From CAYXTC01 sp964468405 (GTDB taxonomy: Bacteria > Patescibacteriota > Minisyncoccia > Minisyncoccales > GWA2-38-27): DNA of 20,076 nt. The DNA is taken from positions 1 to 20,076 of the forward strand of contig CAYXTC010000009.1 in assembly GCA_964468405.1 (NCBI GenBank), in the 5' to 3' direction. Below are positions 19,956 through 20,076 of this stretch, piece after piece (position 1 is the first letter of the stretch; every line of letters begins with the position of its first letter). Both the position numbers and the translations under genes were made by a program. Below the pieces are notes generated by a model. That model saw only the letters and a program-made list of their open reading frames with translations. It was not told the origin of the DNA and searched no databases.

Positions 19956-19982
19956 ATTGTGGGAGGACGGGCCTCCCACAAT
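19956..19982. repeat. Palindromic repeat, copy 4
   Basis: Perfect 11-bp stem ATTGTGGGAGG/CCTCCCACAAT with loop ACGGG on the + strand, i.e. the loop is inverted relative to copy 3. It ends 18 bases from the tRNA 3' end. Confidence 0.75.
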
Positions 19983-20000
19983 TCAATGTTGCGAAGATGG

Positions 20001-20076
20001 TGGTGGACCCAGGGAGATTTGAACTCCCGACCTCGTGTATGCCATACACGCGCTCTGCCAGCTGAGCTATGGGCCC
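20001..20076 (-). tRNA. tRNA-Ala (anticodon GGC)
   Basis: A complete 76-nt tRNA on the - strand with encoded CCA (20001-20003). The acceptor stem GGGCCCA/TGGGTCC contains the G3-U70 wobble that identifies tRNA-Ala. D stem GCTC/GAGC, anticodon stem CGTGT/ACACG with loop ATGGCAT giving anticodon GGC (reads GCC and GCT), T stem GGGAG/CTCCC with TTCAAAT loop, discriminator A. The gene begins exactly at the window edge, so its promoter is not visible. Confidence 0.97.

Noticed and set aside
19739..20065. Open frame on the + strand ending in RFELPTSCMPYTRSAS
   Set aside because: Its end is the antisense of the tRNA-Ala gene, and the rest runs through the leader, the palindromic repeats and the start of the PsbP-like gene. 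This is a well-known kind of false ORF.
1..20076. CRISPR array, insertion sequence or rRNA
   Set aside because: No regularly spaced repeats, no transposase and no rRNA-like sequence seen; the only multi-copy elements are the short repeats listed.

Overview
The window looks like part of a chromosome from a Candidate Phyla Radiation (Patescibacteria) bacterium, most likely on the Parcubacteria side. This is inferred from gene style, not from a search. Core genes are short and tightly packed with almost no Shine-Dalgarno sequences, and several promoters place the start codon about at +1. Many small membrane-anchored proteins of unknown function are present. Ribosomal protein bL9 is present, which from memory is reported missing in Microgenomates and some related CPR lineages.

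Left part (1-11080), mostly core functions. On the + strand are the 3' end of gltX, a small exported protein whose start overlaps the gltX stop, and a Xer-type tyrosine recombinase flanked by a near-identical 17-bp direct repeat. Next to it on the - strand is a compact unit with its own promoter, a seven-codon ORF with a good ribosome site and a perfect terminator; this looks like a small RNA or microprotein gene. Then come aroF (DAHP synthase) and a three-gene operon on the - strand: a 56-aa membrane protein, a geranylgeranyl-reductase-like flavoprotein and uppS, each joined by an ATGA overlap. rpmA diverges from this operon and meets pyrG tail to tail with overlapping stop codons. Upstream of pyrG the - strand carries glycerophosphodiester phosphodiesterase, dinB, ctpA and rplI, ending at a terminator. 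A zinc metalloprotease is divergent at 10.4 kb.

Right part (11081-20000), an accessory-looking cluster, all on the - strand: a two-gene membrane operon (4-TM protein, then a zinc-ribbon/TPR protein), a proteobacterial-type aspartate-semialdehyde dehydrogenase, a TraB/Tiki/ChaN-like anchored protein, a secreted GH17 glucanase-like protein with a carbohydrate-binding-like C-terminus, a large lipoprotein, and a PsbP-like anchored protein. From the membrane operon to the lipoprotein, each unit has its own promoter, purine-rich ribosome site and intrinsic terminator, unlike the left part. The last feature is a complete tRNA-Ala(GGC) on the - strand, ending exactly at the window edge.

Signals not explained by coding: (1) three secreted or anchored genes start their predicted transcripts with a perfect hairpin of different stem sequence but a 7-nt loop sharing GCGT; (2) four copies of a palindromic repeat with fixed core GAGG-ACGGG-CCTC and covarying outer stems; (3) a leader block shared by asd and the PsbP-like gene; (4) a GC-rich island after the metalloprotease; (5) a nested inverted repeat before pyrG; (6) the small transcription unit beside the recombinase. 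No CRISPR array, insertion sequence or rRNA was seen.
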